Shown piece after piece: positions 47,344-56,002 of a stretch of DNA of 64,000 bases; positions within the stretch are counted from its first letter, which is position 1; every line of letters begins with the position of its first letter. The stretch comes from Thermoprotei archaeon (GTDB lineage Archaea; Thermoproteota; Thermoprotei; Thermoproteales; B15-G16). The stretch spans positions 21,937 through 85,936 of the forward strand of contig QMRC01000007.1 of the NCBI GenBank assembly GCA_003649205.1, given 5' to 3'. The position numbers and the translations under genes are program-made. The notes beneath the pieces are model-generated. The model was not told the DNA's origin, ran no database searches, and saw nothing but the letters and a program-made list of their open reading frames with translations.

Positions 47344-47626
47344 CGAGAAAACTCTAGGTAAGTTAGCTTACTACGTCTTAGCTGAGATTTCAGCAAGGTG
47401 GAGAGTTAGGAGGAAGTACCTGAAGACTTATAGGGTGATAACCTACTTCCTAGGTCACGAGATTTCTTGGCTTATTTTAACTAAGTTGAGGGAGGGTAAG
47501 TACATAGATTTTGATGATGATTATGTGGTGTGCCTTAAACCAATACGAGTGCAAAAACCTCTCCATAGGTTAGAAGCTGAGCTTCGTGACTACGTACGTA
47601 GTATTGTTACTTCGCTTCAACGCTGA
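47330..47626 (+). CDS. Hypothetical protein translationally overlapping the ASCH-like gene
   Basis: 98 aa ORF, overlaps the upstream gene. Confidence 0.55.
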   Translation: MKRLDEKTLGKLAYYVLAEISARWRVRRKYLKTYRVITYFLGHEISWLILTKLREGKYIDFDDDYVVCLKPIRVQKPLHRLEAELRDYVRSIVTSLQR

Positions 47627-48075
47627 ATTTCGTACTCTATCTCAATCAAACTGTCATACCTATCGATCACCATCCTACCAATGTACCTTCCTTTATAGAC
47701 CATCAGCGATGTAGGTATGTCAGATACGTCCAGAGTTAGGGTATCGCTCTCTTGCGCTAAGATCATGGGTATCGTCACAGGTGTACTGAACTTAATTATT
47801 AGCTCTCTCCCTGTAAATGTAGAGGAGACGACATAGGGTATACCGAGCTTCCTAATGTAGGCTTGTATCAGTGCAAATATCATGGCAACTATTATAGCTG
47901 AAAACTGAATGATTACAGCTGGTAGTGCATAGGCTGCAGACAGTATGGTGCTGAGTATGGAGCACACGATCACCAATGCAACACATAGCCGGGGTACAGA
48001 CTTAATAATCTTGAGCAAGGTGTTACGGTACTTAATCCTTACCCTTACCTTTTCCTCTCTTCTACGTAGGGGCAT
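47617..48075 (-). CDS. Hypothetical membrane protein
   Basis: Two hydrophobic segments LCVALVIVCSILSTILSAAYAL and AVIIQFSAIIVAMIFALIQAY. Confidence 0.6.
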   Translation of the reverse strand: MPLRRREEKVRVRIKYRNTLLKIIKSVPRLCVALVIVCSILSTILSAAYALPAVIIQFSAIIVAMIFALIQAYIRKLGIPYVVSSTFTGRELIIKFSTPVTIPMILAQESDTLTLDVSDIPTSLMVYKGRYIGRMVIDRYDSLIEIEYEIQR

Positions 48076-48085
48076 ACATACACAC

Positions 48086-48250
48086 CTACCTAAATATTAC
48101 AAAGGTGAAACCACAATCAACACATCTACACCTAACCATAGTCTTCTCAGTAGCTTCACGATCACGAAACTTAAGACTACTAAGTATGGCAACTCTAGTA
48201 CTACCACACTTAGGACACTTCAATTCCTTACTGAGTGAGGACATGACCAT
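48086..48250 (-). CDS. Small zinc-ribbon protein (start at 48250 or 48244)
   Basis: LKCPKCGSTRVAILSS...VRCRCVDCGFTFVIF. Confidence 0.7.
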   Translation of the reverse strand: MVMSSLSKELKCPKCGSTRVAILSSLKFRDREATEKTMVRCRCVDCGFTFVIFR

Positions 48251-49376
48251 GCTCACACTAGTTTTTGTCAAATCAATACCAGTTAATAGTTGTTCCGCAG
48301 GTGGAGCTGAGGTATACGTGCATGAAGTAGGTAGGGAACTAACCGAGAGGTACTGCATAGACGTCATCGTAGTATCCTCTTCAGAGTCAGCAAGAGCAGG
48401 TACCTACACGATTGATGGTGTGAAGTATGTGCTGTCACGAGCTTCAAGTAGATACACATTCCTACTCATTGCACCGTACATCTTGAGGAAGTTAGTTAGG
48501 AAATTACTGGATGAAGGTCGTGAGGTCATTGTAGTGGATGAGTACACGACATATCCCTTCATGACCACTAAGTACCTGAAGAACGTACCCATAATGCTGC
48601 TGGTGCATCAGCTATCGTACGCAGTAGTATCGTATCAGTACAAGTTACCTGTAGAAATTGCATGGAGTGGCGAAGCTATACTTCTACGTCCCTACTTAAG
48701 CACGACATGTATTACGGTATCTCCGAGTGTAGCTATGGACCTACACGACATGGGGTTCAAAAGAGTGCAAATTGCTGAACCAGGTACACCAGTAGAACCG
48801 CTAAGTGATGTTCCTGAGAAGGCGGATTACCCACTCATAACCTGTGTATCTAGGTACGTACCGTACAAGAGATTGGAGCACATAGTGTATGCAGCATACA
48901 TAGTTAAGAAGTACGTACCTAAGTTCAGAGTGGTAGTAATTGGTAGGGGTTCCTGTAGATACCTAGTCAAGTTAATGAACTTAGTGAGGGAACTCAACCT
49001 AGGTAAGTACGTGAAGCTCCTTTACAATGTACCTCTTAGACAAAAGCTCGAGATACTTCGTAAATCCTGGCTACACGTAGTGACCTCAGTTTACGAAGGC
49101 TTCAATCTAGCTGTGTTAGAGGCTGCTGCATGCGGCACTCCTACACTAGCATATGCTGTTCGTGGATTAATTGATTCAGTTACATACATCGGTGGTTACC
49201 TATTGAGTGATCAAAACTACGAGAAGTTAGCTAGTGCGATATGTAGTCTCATTAACTCTCCAGATGATCTATTTAAGAGAGCTGAATTGTGTTTAGGTAG
49301 GGTAAAGTGCTTAACGTGGGAGAGAACGGCTGAGAAACTACGTAATATCATCAGGAATATACTGGTGGAAGGTTAA
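48243..49376 (+). CDS. Glycosyltransferase family 4-like protein (start at 48243 or 48249)
   Basis: SAGGAEVYVHEVGREL, VSRYVPYKRLEHIVYAA, SVYEGFNLAVLEAAACGTPTLAYAVRGLID. Confidence 0.88.
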   Translation: MTMLTLVFVKSIPVNSCSAGGAEVYVHEVGRELTERYCIDVIVVSSSESARAGTYTIDGVKYVLSRASSRYTFLLIAPYILRKLVRKLLDEGREVIVVDEYTTYPFMTTKYLKNVPIMLLVHQLSYAVVSYQYKLPVEIAWSGEAILLRPYLSTTCITVSPSVAMDLHDMGFKRVQIAEPGTPVEPLSDVPEKADYPLITCVSRYVPYKRLEHIVYAAYIVKKYVPKFRVVVIGRGSCRYLVKLMNLVRELNLGKYVKLLYNVPLRQKLEILRKSWLHVVTSVYEGFNLAVLEAAACGTPTLAYAVRGLIDSVTYIGGYLLSDQNYEKLASAICSLINSPDDLFKRAELCLGRVKCLTWERTAEKLRNIIRNILVEG

Positions 49377-49429
49377 AAGCGTTTAATACACAGTATAGAT
49401 AAGTACCTCAGCAGTAGTATCTGTAGGGG

Positions 49430-49482
49430 ATGAAGAGGGTCTTAAGGTTTGACTTCGAGATGATAGAGAACCCACGTGCAGA
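49430..49482 (+). ncRNA. Weak box C/D sRNA candidate
   Basis: C ATGAAGA | GGGTCTTAAGGT (12) | D' TTGA | CTTCGAG | C' ATGATAG | AGAACCCACGTG (12) | D CAGA; all boxes degenerate. Confidence 0.3.
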
Positions 49483-49486
49483 CCCA

Positions 49487-49762
49487 TTAACCTGTTAAGC
49501 AATTTACCTCGGTACTTCTACAGAGCGCTGCGTAGAGCTTCTGAAGAATACCTTTCCAATCAAAGACTGTTTCTCCATCCTCGAACTCTATTATTGCATC
49601 ATCTAGTAGCTCCTCCTTATTGTAGAAGATCTTTGCACCACAGTTAGGACAACCCAAGCATACAGTCACTACACCCTCTATGAGCAGTAGCTTAGTTCCA
49701 CATACAGGACAGTAGAGATCGGTCTCAATAACTATGGTTTCAGAGTAATTCAATTGCAACAC
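49487..49762 (-). CDS. Zinc-ribbon small protein
   Basis: LYCPVCGTKLLLIEGVVTVCLGCPNCGAKIFY. Confidence 0.7.
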   Translation of the reverse strand: MLQLNYSETIVIETDLYCPVCGTKLLLIEGVVTVCLGCPNCGAKIFYNKEELLDDAIIEFEDGETVFDWKGILQKLYAALCRSTEVNCLTG

Positions 49763-49799
49763 CCATGAGAACTTGAGCCAGAAATCCTAAATAGGTAAC

Positions 49800-50960
49800 C
49801 TACAAATTGAGACCTATACTCCTCAACACTTCACGTAGCTTAACTACAGGAAACTCTACCTGCGTATAGTCATCTATCTGAACCCCAAGTCTCTCAAGTA
49901 AGTTATCGTACATCTTCTCGAGATTGCAACCATACTTCAAACCCAAGACCTGAAGCACAGACCTAAATACATCATCTCGTAGATGCATTCCAGCACAGTA
50001 AATCTTCATAAGCTCTGAAAAACCGGTAACCACGAGAACTTGCTTAATCATGGACTTAGTAGCTGATTCACCTACATAACCTACATCAATGAAAACATCA
50101 AATGACTTTAGTAAGTCACTAGATAGTTGGTACCTAGCTAGTACAGTATAGATGGTGTTTGGAAACGATGAGACCCATAAGCTAGCTCCGGACAACGTAC
50201 TACTTAAGTCATAAAGCAATCTCAACCCCTTAATACCATGAACTATGAGTACAGTATCACCAGAGAGCGCACGCGATATAGTACTTACAACTTCTCGCAA
50301 TGCTGCATCACTAGAGATGAAGTAGTGCATTACTGAGTAAGAATGGACATTATATAGAGACCCCACTAAATCAAGGATAACAACTCTAGACCTAGCGTTA
50401 AACCTCAACCAGTGCTCAATGACAAACTTCATGACCTCAGTAACCGATTTCTCATCAGGACCAAGTAACAGCAACCTACCTAAACCAAGAACTAGTAACC
50501 TAGCTAGTAACAACCTATCAATAACCCAACCACCCTTCACACCGTACCTAACCAAGATTACCCATACATCACCACTCATAGAGCAAAATAGCAGAACCCT
50601 CCAATCACCACAGTGAAGATACGTAACGGAATCAGCTTGTAAGCTACATCCACTACTAAGGAGCACATCCAAGACATCACGAACTACATCACCTACCGAG
50701 ATAGGGCTCAACTTCCTACCCCTACGACGAAACATAGAGACACGGTAGATACGACCACACCTAACAACATACACACCACCAGGAACAACCCTAATCTCCT
50801 CAACAAGTTCATCACATGTAAATATGGAGAGAAAACCCCAACCCCTCCTCAAGACAGTACAATCCCTCAAATAGGCCTCAGCAACTCCAATACCCTCACC
50901 ACTGTAGAAGTAGCGAACAGTACCGTACTCACACGAAAACTCCTCACAAACAGACACCAC
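49800..50960 (-). CDS. Uncharacterised protein resembling a secretion-type (GspE/CpaF) ATPase without an intact Walker A
   Basis: LLLLGPDEKSVTEVMKFVIEHW at P-loop position; RVVILDLVGSLYNVHS; DTVLIVHGIKGLRLLYDLSSTLSGASLWVSSFPNTIYTVLARY. Confidence 0.5.
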   Translation of the reverse strand: MVSVCEEFSCEYGTVRYFYSGEGIGVAEAYLRDCTVLRRGWGFLSIFTCDELVEEIRVVPGGVYVVRCGRIYRVSMFRRRGRKLSPISVGDVVRDVLDVLLSSGCSLQADSVTYLHCGDWRVLLFCSMSGDVWVILVRYGVKGGWVIDRLLLARLLVLGLGRLLLLGPDEKSVTEVMKFVIEHWLRFNARSRVVILDLVGSLYNVHSYSVMHYFISSDAALREVVSTISRALSGDTVLIVHGIKGLRLLYDLSSTLSGASLWVSSFPNTIYTVLARYQLSSDLLKSFDVFIDVGYVGESATKSMIKQVLVVTGFSELMKIYCAGMHLRDDVFRSVLQVLGLKYGCNLEKMYDNLLERLGVQIDDYTQVEFPVVKLREVLRSIGLNL

Positions 50961-51720
50961 ATACCCCCCTCAAGACACCAGATAAATGTGAAGTAACGAC
51001 ACTAACCAAACACCTTAAACCACACAACGCCTTCCTCAACCTCGAGAGAACAGAATGAACACCAGTCCTAAACCAAAGATCGAGAACTTCGTCATAAGGA
51101 ATGGCGACAGAGCACGAAGAACACATACCTGAAGCCTCAATCATAAACTCAGTAAGATCCCAAAGCAACCACGAAGAAGGTGAAGTAGCGTCAAACTTAT
51201 TCAATACAACAACGAGACCACCACGAAATTCCTCAAAACCACTAAGCAACTGACGAACATCGTCAACACAGCACCTACCACAGTCAACAATCAACAGCAC
51301 TAAATCACACAACCTAACAAATTCAGCGCAGACATCCTCACTAAATCTCGAAGACGTAGATGGGAGATCGCAAACAACAATGAAGGACCGTAGAACCTTC
51401 ATCAAAGACTTAAAGAGATTACTATCCTCAAGTAGGTAGCTAAGACAGTAGGTATTACCAGAGAGCACAGTGATCCTAGAGGTAGCGCCACGCAGTTCGA
51501 TACGTAGCTCCAGGACATGAGGAGAGAAACCTTCACAAAGCTCATCGAGAACACACTCAAGTGATTGAGCTCTAGGACCAGCTAGTACCCTAGAAGCACC
51601 GGATTCACTAAAGTCAAGCAGTGCAACTTTAGTGTACTGACCAAGCACTAGCGTTAGGTACGCAGCTATGAGAGACTTACCAACACCTCTACGTGGACCT
51701 GAATACACAGCGACAATCAA
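50944..51720 (-). CDS. ParA/MinD-like ATPase
   Basis: MIVAVYSGPRRGVGKSLIAAYLTLVLGQYTKVALLDFSESGASRVL deviant Walker A; VVCDLPSTSSRFSEDV; VVVLNKFDATS. Confidence 0.78.
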   Translation of the reverse strand: MIVAVYSGPRRGVGKSLIAAYLTLVLGQYTKVALLDFSESGASRVLAGPRAQSLECVLDELCEGFSPHVLELRIELRGATSRITVLSGNTYCLSYLLEDSNLFKSLMKVLRSFIVVCDLPSTSSRFSEDVCAEFVRLCDLVLLIVDCGRCCVDDVRQLLSGFEEFRGGLVVVLNKFDATSPSSWLLWDLTEFMIEASGMCSSCSVAIPYDEVLDLWFRTGVHSVLSRLRKALCGLRCLVSVVTSHLSGVLRGVCGVCL

Positions 51721-51898
51721 TAAACATCACCTTCGATGAGAGGAGCAGCAAAGAAGTGGTCTCTAGGTACTAGGTATGCGAGGTATTTCTCTATCACTAC
51801 TGGTACAGGAGCTACGTAGCTTATGAAAAAGCTTTTGTCTCAGATACTGATCTTACGTATTGTAGTTGCGTCAAGCTAATCAGTTAACTAGTGTCAAC

Positions 51899-51947
51899 GT
51901 GATGAGATTTGGTGGACGCTGAATGTTGATGAACTACCGGTCACTGA
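51899..51947 (+). ncRNA. Box C/D sRNA (candidate 8)
   Basis: C GTGATGA | GATTTGGTGGACG (13) | D' CTGA | ATG | C' TTGATGA | ACTACCGGTCA (11) | D CTGA. Confidence 0.8.
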
Positions 51948-51957
51948 CTAGAGGTAT

Positions 51958-51977
51958 TGTGTGAGGTACTTCACACA
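51958..51977. promoter_or_regulatory. Perfect 7-bp inverted repeat TGTGTGA-ggtact-TCACACA
   Basis: Direct reading; lies between the sRNA and an ABC transporter operon. Confidence 0.45.
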
Positions 51978-52060
51978 TACATTAGCTCAATGTAATACGA
52001 GTAAGCTTTATAATTGTGAAACCATCCCACTGGTGATCTGGTAACCTACGTAAGGTGTAG

Positions 52061-53053
52061 ATGATGGATCCCGCAATCGTTGTAGATAAGGTGGTTAAGA
52101 GGTATGTCGTTAAGAGTGGTGTCTTTAGACGAAGAACATCTGTGGTAGAGGCGTTGAAGGGAATATCCTTTACTGTAGATAGAGGAGAAGTTCATGCACT
52201 ATTGGGACCGAACGGAGCAGGTAAGACAACTACGGTCAAGATACTTGCTACACTACTGTTGCCTGATTCAGGAGATGCGTACATACTAGGACATAGTGTG
52301 ACAAAGGAAGCAGATACTGTGAGGAAGCTAGTGGGTGTTGTACTAGATGTGTCTAGGGGCTTCTATCCATACCTAACAGGTTATGAAAACCTGATGTTCT
52401 ATGCACTACTTAGAGGGCTCTCAAGGAGAGAGGCAAAGGCTAGAGTTCGTGAAGTTCTTGAGCTGGTTGGTTTGAGGGATGCGGCCAATAGATCGTACCT
52501 CAGCTACAGTATGGGTATGAGAGCTAGATTATCGATAGCTAAGGTACTCATAGATGATCCAGAGGTACTACTCCTAGATGAGCCTACTCTAGGACTAGAC
52601 GTCCATAGTGCTAGATTCGTTCGTTCTCTCATACTCGACCTAGCGAAGAGAGGTAAGACCATTCTCGTGACGGGGCACAATATGTTTGAGATAGAACAGA
52701 TAGCTAGTAAGATAACCGTGATTAACCGTGGTCAAGTAGTGGCGAGTGATTCACCGCAATCTCTTCGTGAGAAAATTGGTCTTGTACATAGAGTGGAGAT
52801 AAATGTCCATGCTCTAGAGAGGAGTGATGTTGAGCCCCTCTTAACCGCGATAAGTAGTAGATTGAAATTGGAGAAATCAAGTGTTGAGACTATAGCTGAG
52901 AATCAGTACCGTATAGTACTGTACGTTGCAGGTAGTAGAGAGTACATTTCCAGTAACGTATTCGATGTACTTCGTACCTACGGTATCAAGGTATTAGATG
53001 TCAAGATCATAGAACCTACATTAGAAGACCTGTACTTGGCTTTGGTGAGGTAG
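52061..53053 (+). CDS. ABC transporter ATPase
   Basis: ALLGPNGAGKTTTVKILATLLLPDSG, LSYSMGMRARLSIAKVLIDDPEVLLLDEPTLGLD. Confidence 0.95.
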   Translation: MMDPAIVVDKVVKRYVVKSGVFRRRTSVVEALKGISFTVDRGEVHALLGPNGAGKTTTVKILATLLLPDSGDAYILGHSVTKEADTVRKLVGVVLDVSRGFYPYLTGYENLMFYALLRGLSRREAKARVREVLELVGLRDAANRSYLSYSMGMRARLSIAKVLIDDPEVLLLDEPTLGLDVHSARFVRSLILDLAKRGKTILVTGHNMFEIEQIASKITVINRGQVVASDSPQSLREKIGLVHRVEINVHALERSDVEPLLTAISSRLKLEKSSVETIAENQYRIVLYVAGSREYISSNVFDVLRTYGIKVLDVKIIEPTLEDLYLALVR

Positions 53054-53054
53054 T

Positions 53055-53891
53055 ATGTGGTCAGTAGTTATGGCTGTACTCTACAGAGATACTAGGGTGC
53101 TGAAAAGGCGTATGTACGCAATGATATCACTCTACATCATACCAATAATATTCTCCCTAGCAATCGTATATGCACCAGCAGCGGTTACCTCACCTAGTCA
53201 AGTACTTCAGCGATTTAGATTACTGACGAATCTTCCCATAGAGAATCTAAGTGAGTTACTAGCTCTAATGCTGTATTTCTCATCGATCATTTCAATAACT
53301 GCCATAGGTACTTCGACAGCTTACTGGGTTGCTGAAGATGATGTTCACGAGGTGTTGTATTCAGTGCTGAAGTACACTACACTGAGTAGGTACGTACTAG
53401 CTGAGCTAGCTGTAGCACCTCTTCAAGCAGTTATATCTACGATCTACCTAGTACCAGCAACCATACCGCTTATTGGCGTAGTTAAGTCAGTGATAATGTA
53501 CCTCACGTACTTACCCATAGCTGTAGTAGCTATGTCAGTGTTGATGATCTACGGCTACACTATTGGTCTACTTATTGTAAGGTTATTGAGGACAAGTGAG
53601 GTATGGATAGTAAGCAATTGGTTGCTACCACTAATTCTACTAGCATCTGGAATCTACATACCTCTCTCACTAATACCGGCAGTGCTTCGGTACTTCGCAT
53701 ACACGACACCGGTACCATACATCATGGAAATTGCTAAGCTAGTTCTCGTGTTTAGAAGTCTCAGTACTCAGGTACCTATAGTGCTATTCACATTCATAGC
53801 TACAATTTACGTAATAGCAACTACGTACCTAGCTAGGAGCTGTGAGTACGTACTCAAGAGGGAGGGCATCCTATGTTTAAGGAGAATGTGA
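53055..53891 (+). CDS. ABC-2 type transporter permease
   Basis: Six or so hydrophobic segments, directly follows the ATPase gene. Confidence 0.8.
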   Translation: MWSVVMAVLYRDTRVLKRRMYAMISLYIIPIIFSLAIVYAPAAVTSPSQVLQRFRLLTNLPIENLSELLALMLYFSSIISITAIGTSTAYWVAEDDVHEVLYSVLKYTTLSRYVLAELAVAPLQAVISTIYLVPATIPLIGVVKSVIMYLTYLPIAVVAMSVLMIYGYTIGLLIVRLLRTSEVWIVSNWLLPLILLASGIYIPLSLIPAVLRYFAYTTPVPYIMEIAKLVLVFRSLSTQVPIVLFTFIATIYVIATTYLARSCEYVLKREGILCLRRM

Positions 53892-54691
53892 GAAAGTTGT
53901 TGAGTGAACTTAGAAGCGACATTATACGTTCAGCTCTCTTCACATATCTTCAGTACAAGGTCGTGTTCAAGTACGTATGGTACTCCGAAGTAAGTATCAT
54001 ACTTAACTTCGTATTCTGGATCTCCATTATCATACTACCAATAGTTCTCTACTCAGGAATTACCACCAAAGCAGCAGCTATGTACGTACCTGGTTGTTTT
54101 GTTTACTTCGTTCTCAGCAGCATGATGTGGGTTGGTGCAGGTCTACTTAGACACGGTGTTAGGGAAGGAGTACTTTACTTCTACTGGGAATGTGGATTGA
54201 GGATGAGGAACTTAGCTATTGGGTACATCTTTAGAGAGCTGGTGACAGCAGTATTAGCATACATAGTCCTCATAGTGTTTATGTATGCGTACACTGGAGT
54301 TCTACTACTACCTGAGCTAGATCCACTACTTGTACCTCTATTCCTACTAACTCTCTTCGCATCAGCATATCTGGTGTTCGCTCTAACGCAGCTCCTCTAT
54401 ACCAAGGTGAAGATGCCAACAGGTTGGGTTAACATAGTTCAATTCGTACTAGTAATCGGTACGGTAGCACCGCCTAGGGTATTTGGTCCTCAAGGTTTTC
54501 TCGCAGTAATTAACCCAGGTACAGTACCTGCTACAATACTTAGGTACTTGACTGGTTTCAGGGAATGGAGCTACCTAGACCTCGTAGTGATCTCTGTACT
54601 ACATCTCATTGCTGTGATGACTATAGCTCTGTTTCTCTTTAGATGTTTAGAACGAGAACTGAAGAGACAAATACCTGAGTTACTAATTTAG
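53873..54691 (+). CDS. ABC-2 type transporter permease (second subunit)
   Basis: Multiple TMs, overlaps the preceding permease gene. Confidence 0.78.
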   Translation: MFKENVRKLLSELRSDIIRSALFTYLQYKVVFKYVWYSEVSIILNFVFWISIIILPIVLYSGITTKAAAMYVPGCFVYFVLSSMMWVGAGLLRHGVREGVLYFYWECGLRMRNLAIGYIFRELVTAVLAYIVLIVFMYAYTGVLLLPELDPLLVPLFLLTLFASAYLVFALTQLLYTKVKMPTGWVNIVQFVLVIGTVAPPRVFGPQGFLAVINPGTVPATILRYLTGFREWSYLDLVVISVLHLIAVMTIALFLFRCLERELKRQIPELLI

Positions 54692-54693
54692 CA

Positions 54694-55860
54694 CTAGACG
54701 AGCAATCTAGCTTTGTTCACGTACTTACCAACTATGTGAATCTCAGTACCACACCTAGGGCATCTCTTACCTTCAGTTAACCTGTACTTAACAATAGTGT
54801 AGTGCCATCTCTTGATTAGTAACTCACCACAGTTAGGACAGTAAGTATGTTCACCTGGATGACCAGGCACATTACCTACATAGACATATGCAATACCTTC
54901 CCTCCTAGCTAATCTATAGGCGAAGTCTAGTACCTCAATTCTCGTAGGTGGTTCATGATATTCATAAGCTGGGTAGTATCTATTGAAGTGAATTGGGGTG
55001 TAGGGACCAACCTCCTTAAGATGCCTCTCGATGATCTCTCTAATCGAGTTCTCATCGTCGTTCACACCAGTAACCACGAGCACAATTATCTCTACGTGAA
55101 GACCCATCTCCTTAGCTAACCTAGCATTTCTCCACACCTTATCCACATCAGCGCCACAGTACTTCAGTACCTGCTCCTTAGTACCCTTGACGTCTATGTT
55201 TATCGCGTCTAAACCAGTATTTCTCAACATCTTGAGGGCATCCTCAGTCATGTACCCATTAGACACGTAGGTATTGTATAGACCTCGTTCCCTAGCTAAC
55301 TTAAACACGTCAAGAGAGTACTCAAATAACAGCGTTGGCTCATTAAATGAGACACAGGTACCCTCATCACCATTCCTAATAGCCTCCTCAACGACTTTCT
55401 CAGGTGGTACGTAATTACCGGGAATAGGTGGGGCGCACTTGCTCAGGCTCCAGTTCTGACACCAGGGACATGTGAAGTTACAGCTCCAGGTAGAGAACGT
55501 TATAGCTGTTGAACCAGGCCAAAAGTGGAAGAATGGCTTTATCTCTATAGGTCTAGACTCAATAGCTGATAAATTACCGTACACTACGGTATAGAGATCA
55601 CCATCAATATTTACCCTCGTCCTACAGAAACCAAATCCTCCCTCCGGTATGACACACCTACGCTCACATACAAGACAACGAACCTTGTTACCACGTAACC
55701 TCTCGTACAAGATAGCTCTCCTAACTGTGGGGTACTTCGTAAGTTCTAAACCAATCTTCAGATCCTTCCTACCTCCGTGTAGTGAGAACAAAACAAACAC
55801 CCATGTAAATACGGTACAGGGAAGCAAAATACCTTTATCACAACCACCACAACACCACAA
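54694..55860 (-). CDS. Radical SAM protein, AmmeMemoRadiSam/PflA-like; true start probably internal
   Basis: CLVCERRCVIPEGGFGFCRTR, STWSCNFTCPWCQNW, SFNEPTLLFEY, HFNRYYPAYEY, C-terminal CPNCGELL and CPRCGTEI. Confidence 0.88.
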   Translation of the reverse strand: MWCCGGCDKGILLPCTVFTWVFVLFSLHGGRKDLKIGLELTKYPTVRRAILYERLRGNKVRCLVCERRCVIPEGGFGFCRTRVNIDGDLYTVVYGNLSAIESRPIEIKPFFHFWPGSTAITFSTWSCNFTCPWCQNWSLSKCAPPIPGNYVPPEKVVEEAIRNGDEGTCVSFNEPTLLFEYSLDVFKLARERGLYNTYVSNGYMTEDALKMLRNTGLDAINIDVKGTKEQVLKYCGADVDKVWRNARLAKEMGLHVEIIVLVVTGVNDDENSIREIIERHLKEVGPYTPIHFNRYYPAYEYHEPPTRIEVLDFAYRLARREGIAYVYVGNVPGHPGEHTYCPNCGELLIKRWHYTIVKYRLTEGKRCPRCGTEIHIVGKYVNKARLLV

Positions 55861-55894
55861 GAGATATTACCTAGTGAAGTAAGTCAACTACGTG

Positions 55895-55946
55895 GTGATG
55901 AAGCAGCCCCACGATTCAGAGCTATGAAGATACGACGGTTTGCTGA
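55895..55946 (+). ncRNA. Box C/D sRNA (candidate 9)
   Basis: C GTGATGA | AGCAGCCCCACGATT (15) | D' CAGA | GCT | C' ATGAAGA | TACGACGGTTTG (12) | D CTGA; flanked by ctacgt...acgtag. Confidence 0.7.
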
Positions 55947-56002
55947 TACGCTACGTAGTACTCACTTAAGTACCTCCCTCAACCTTGATAACTCTCCACT
56001 AG

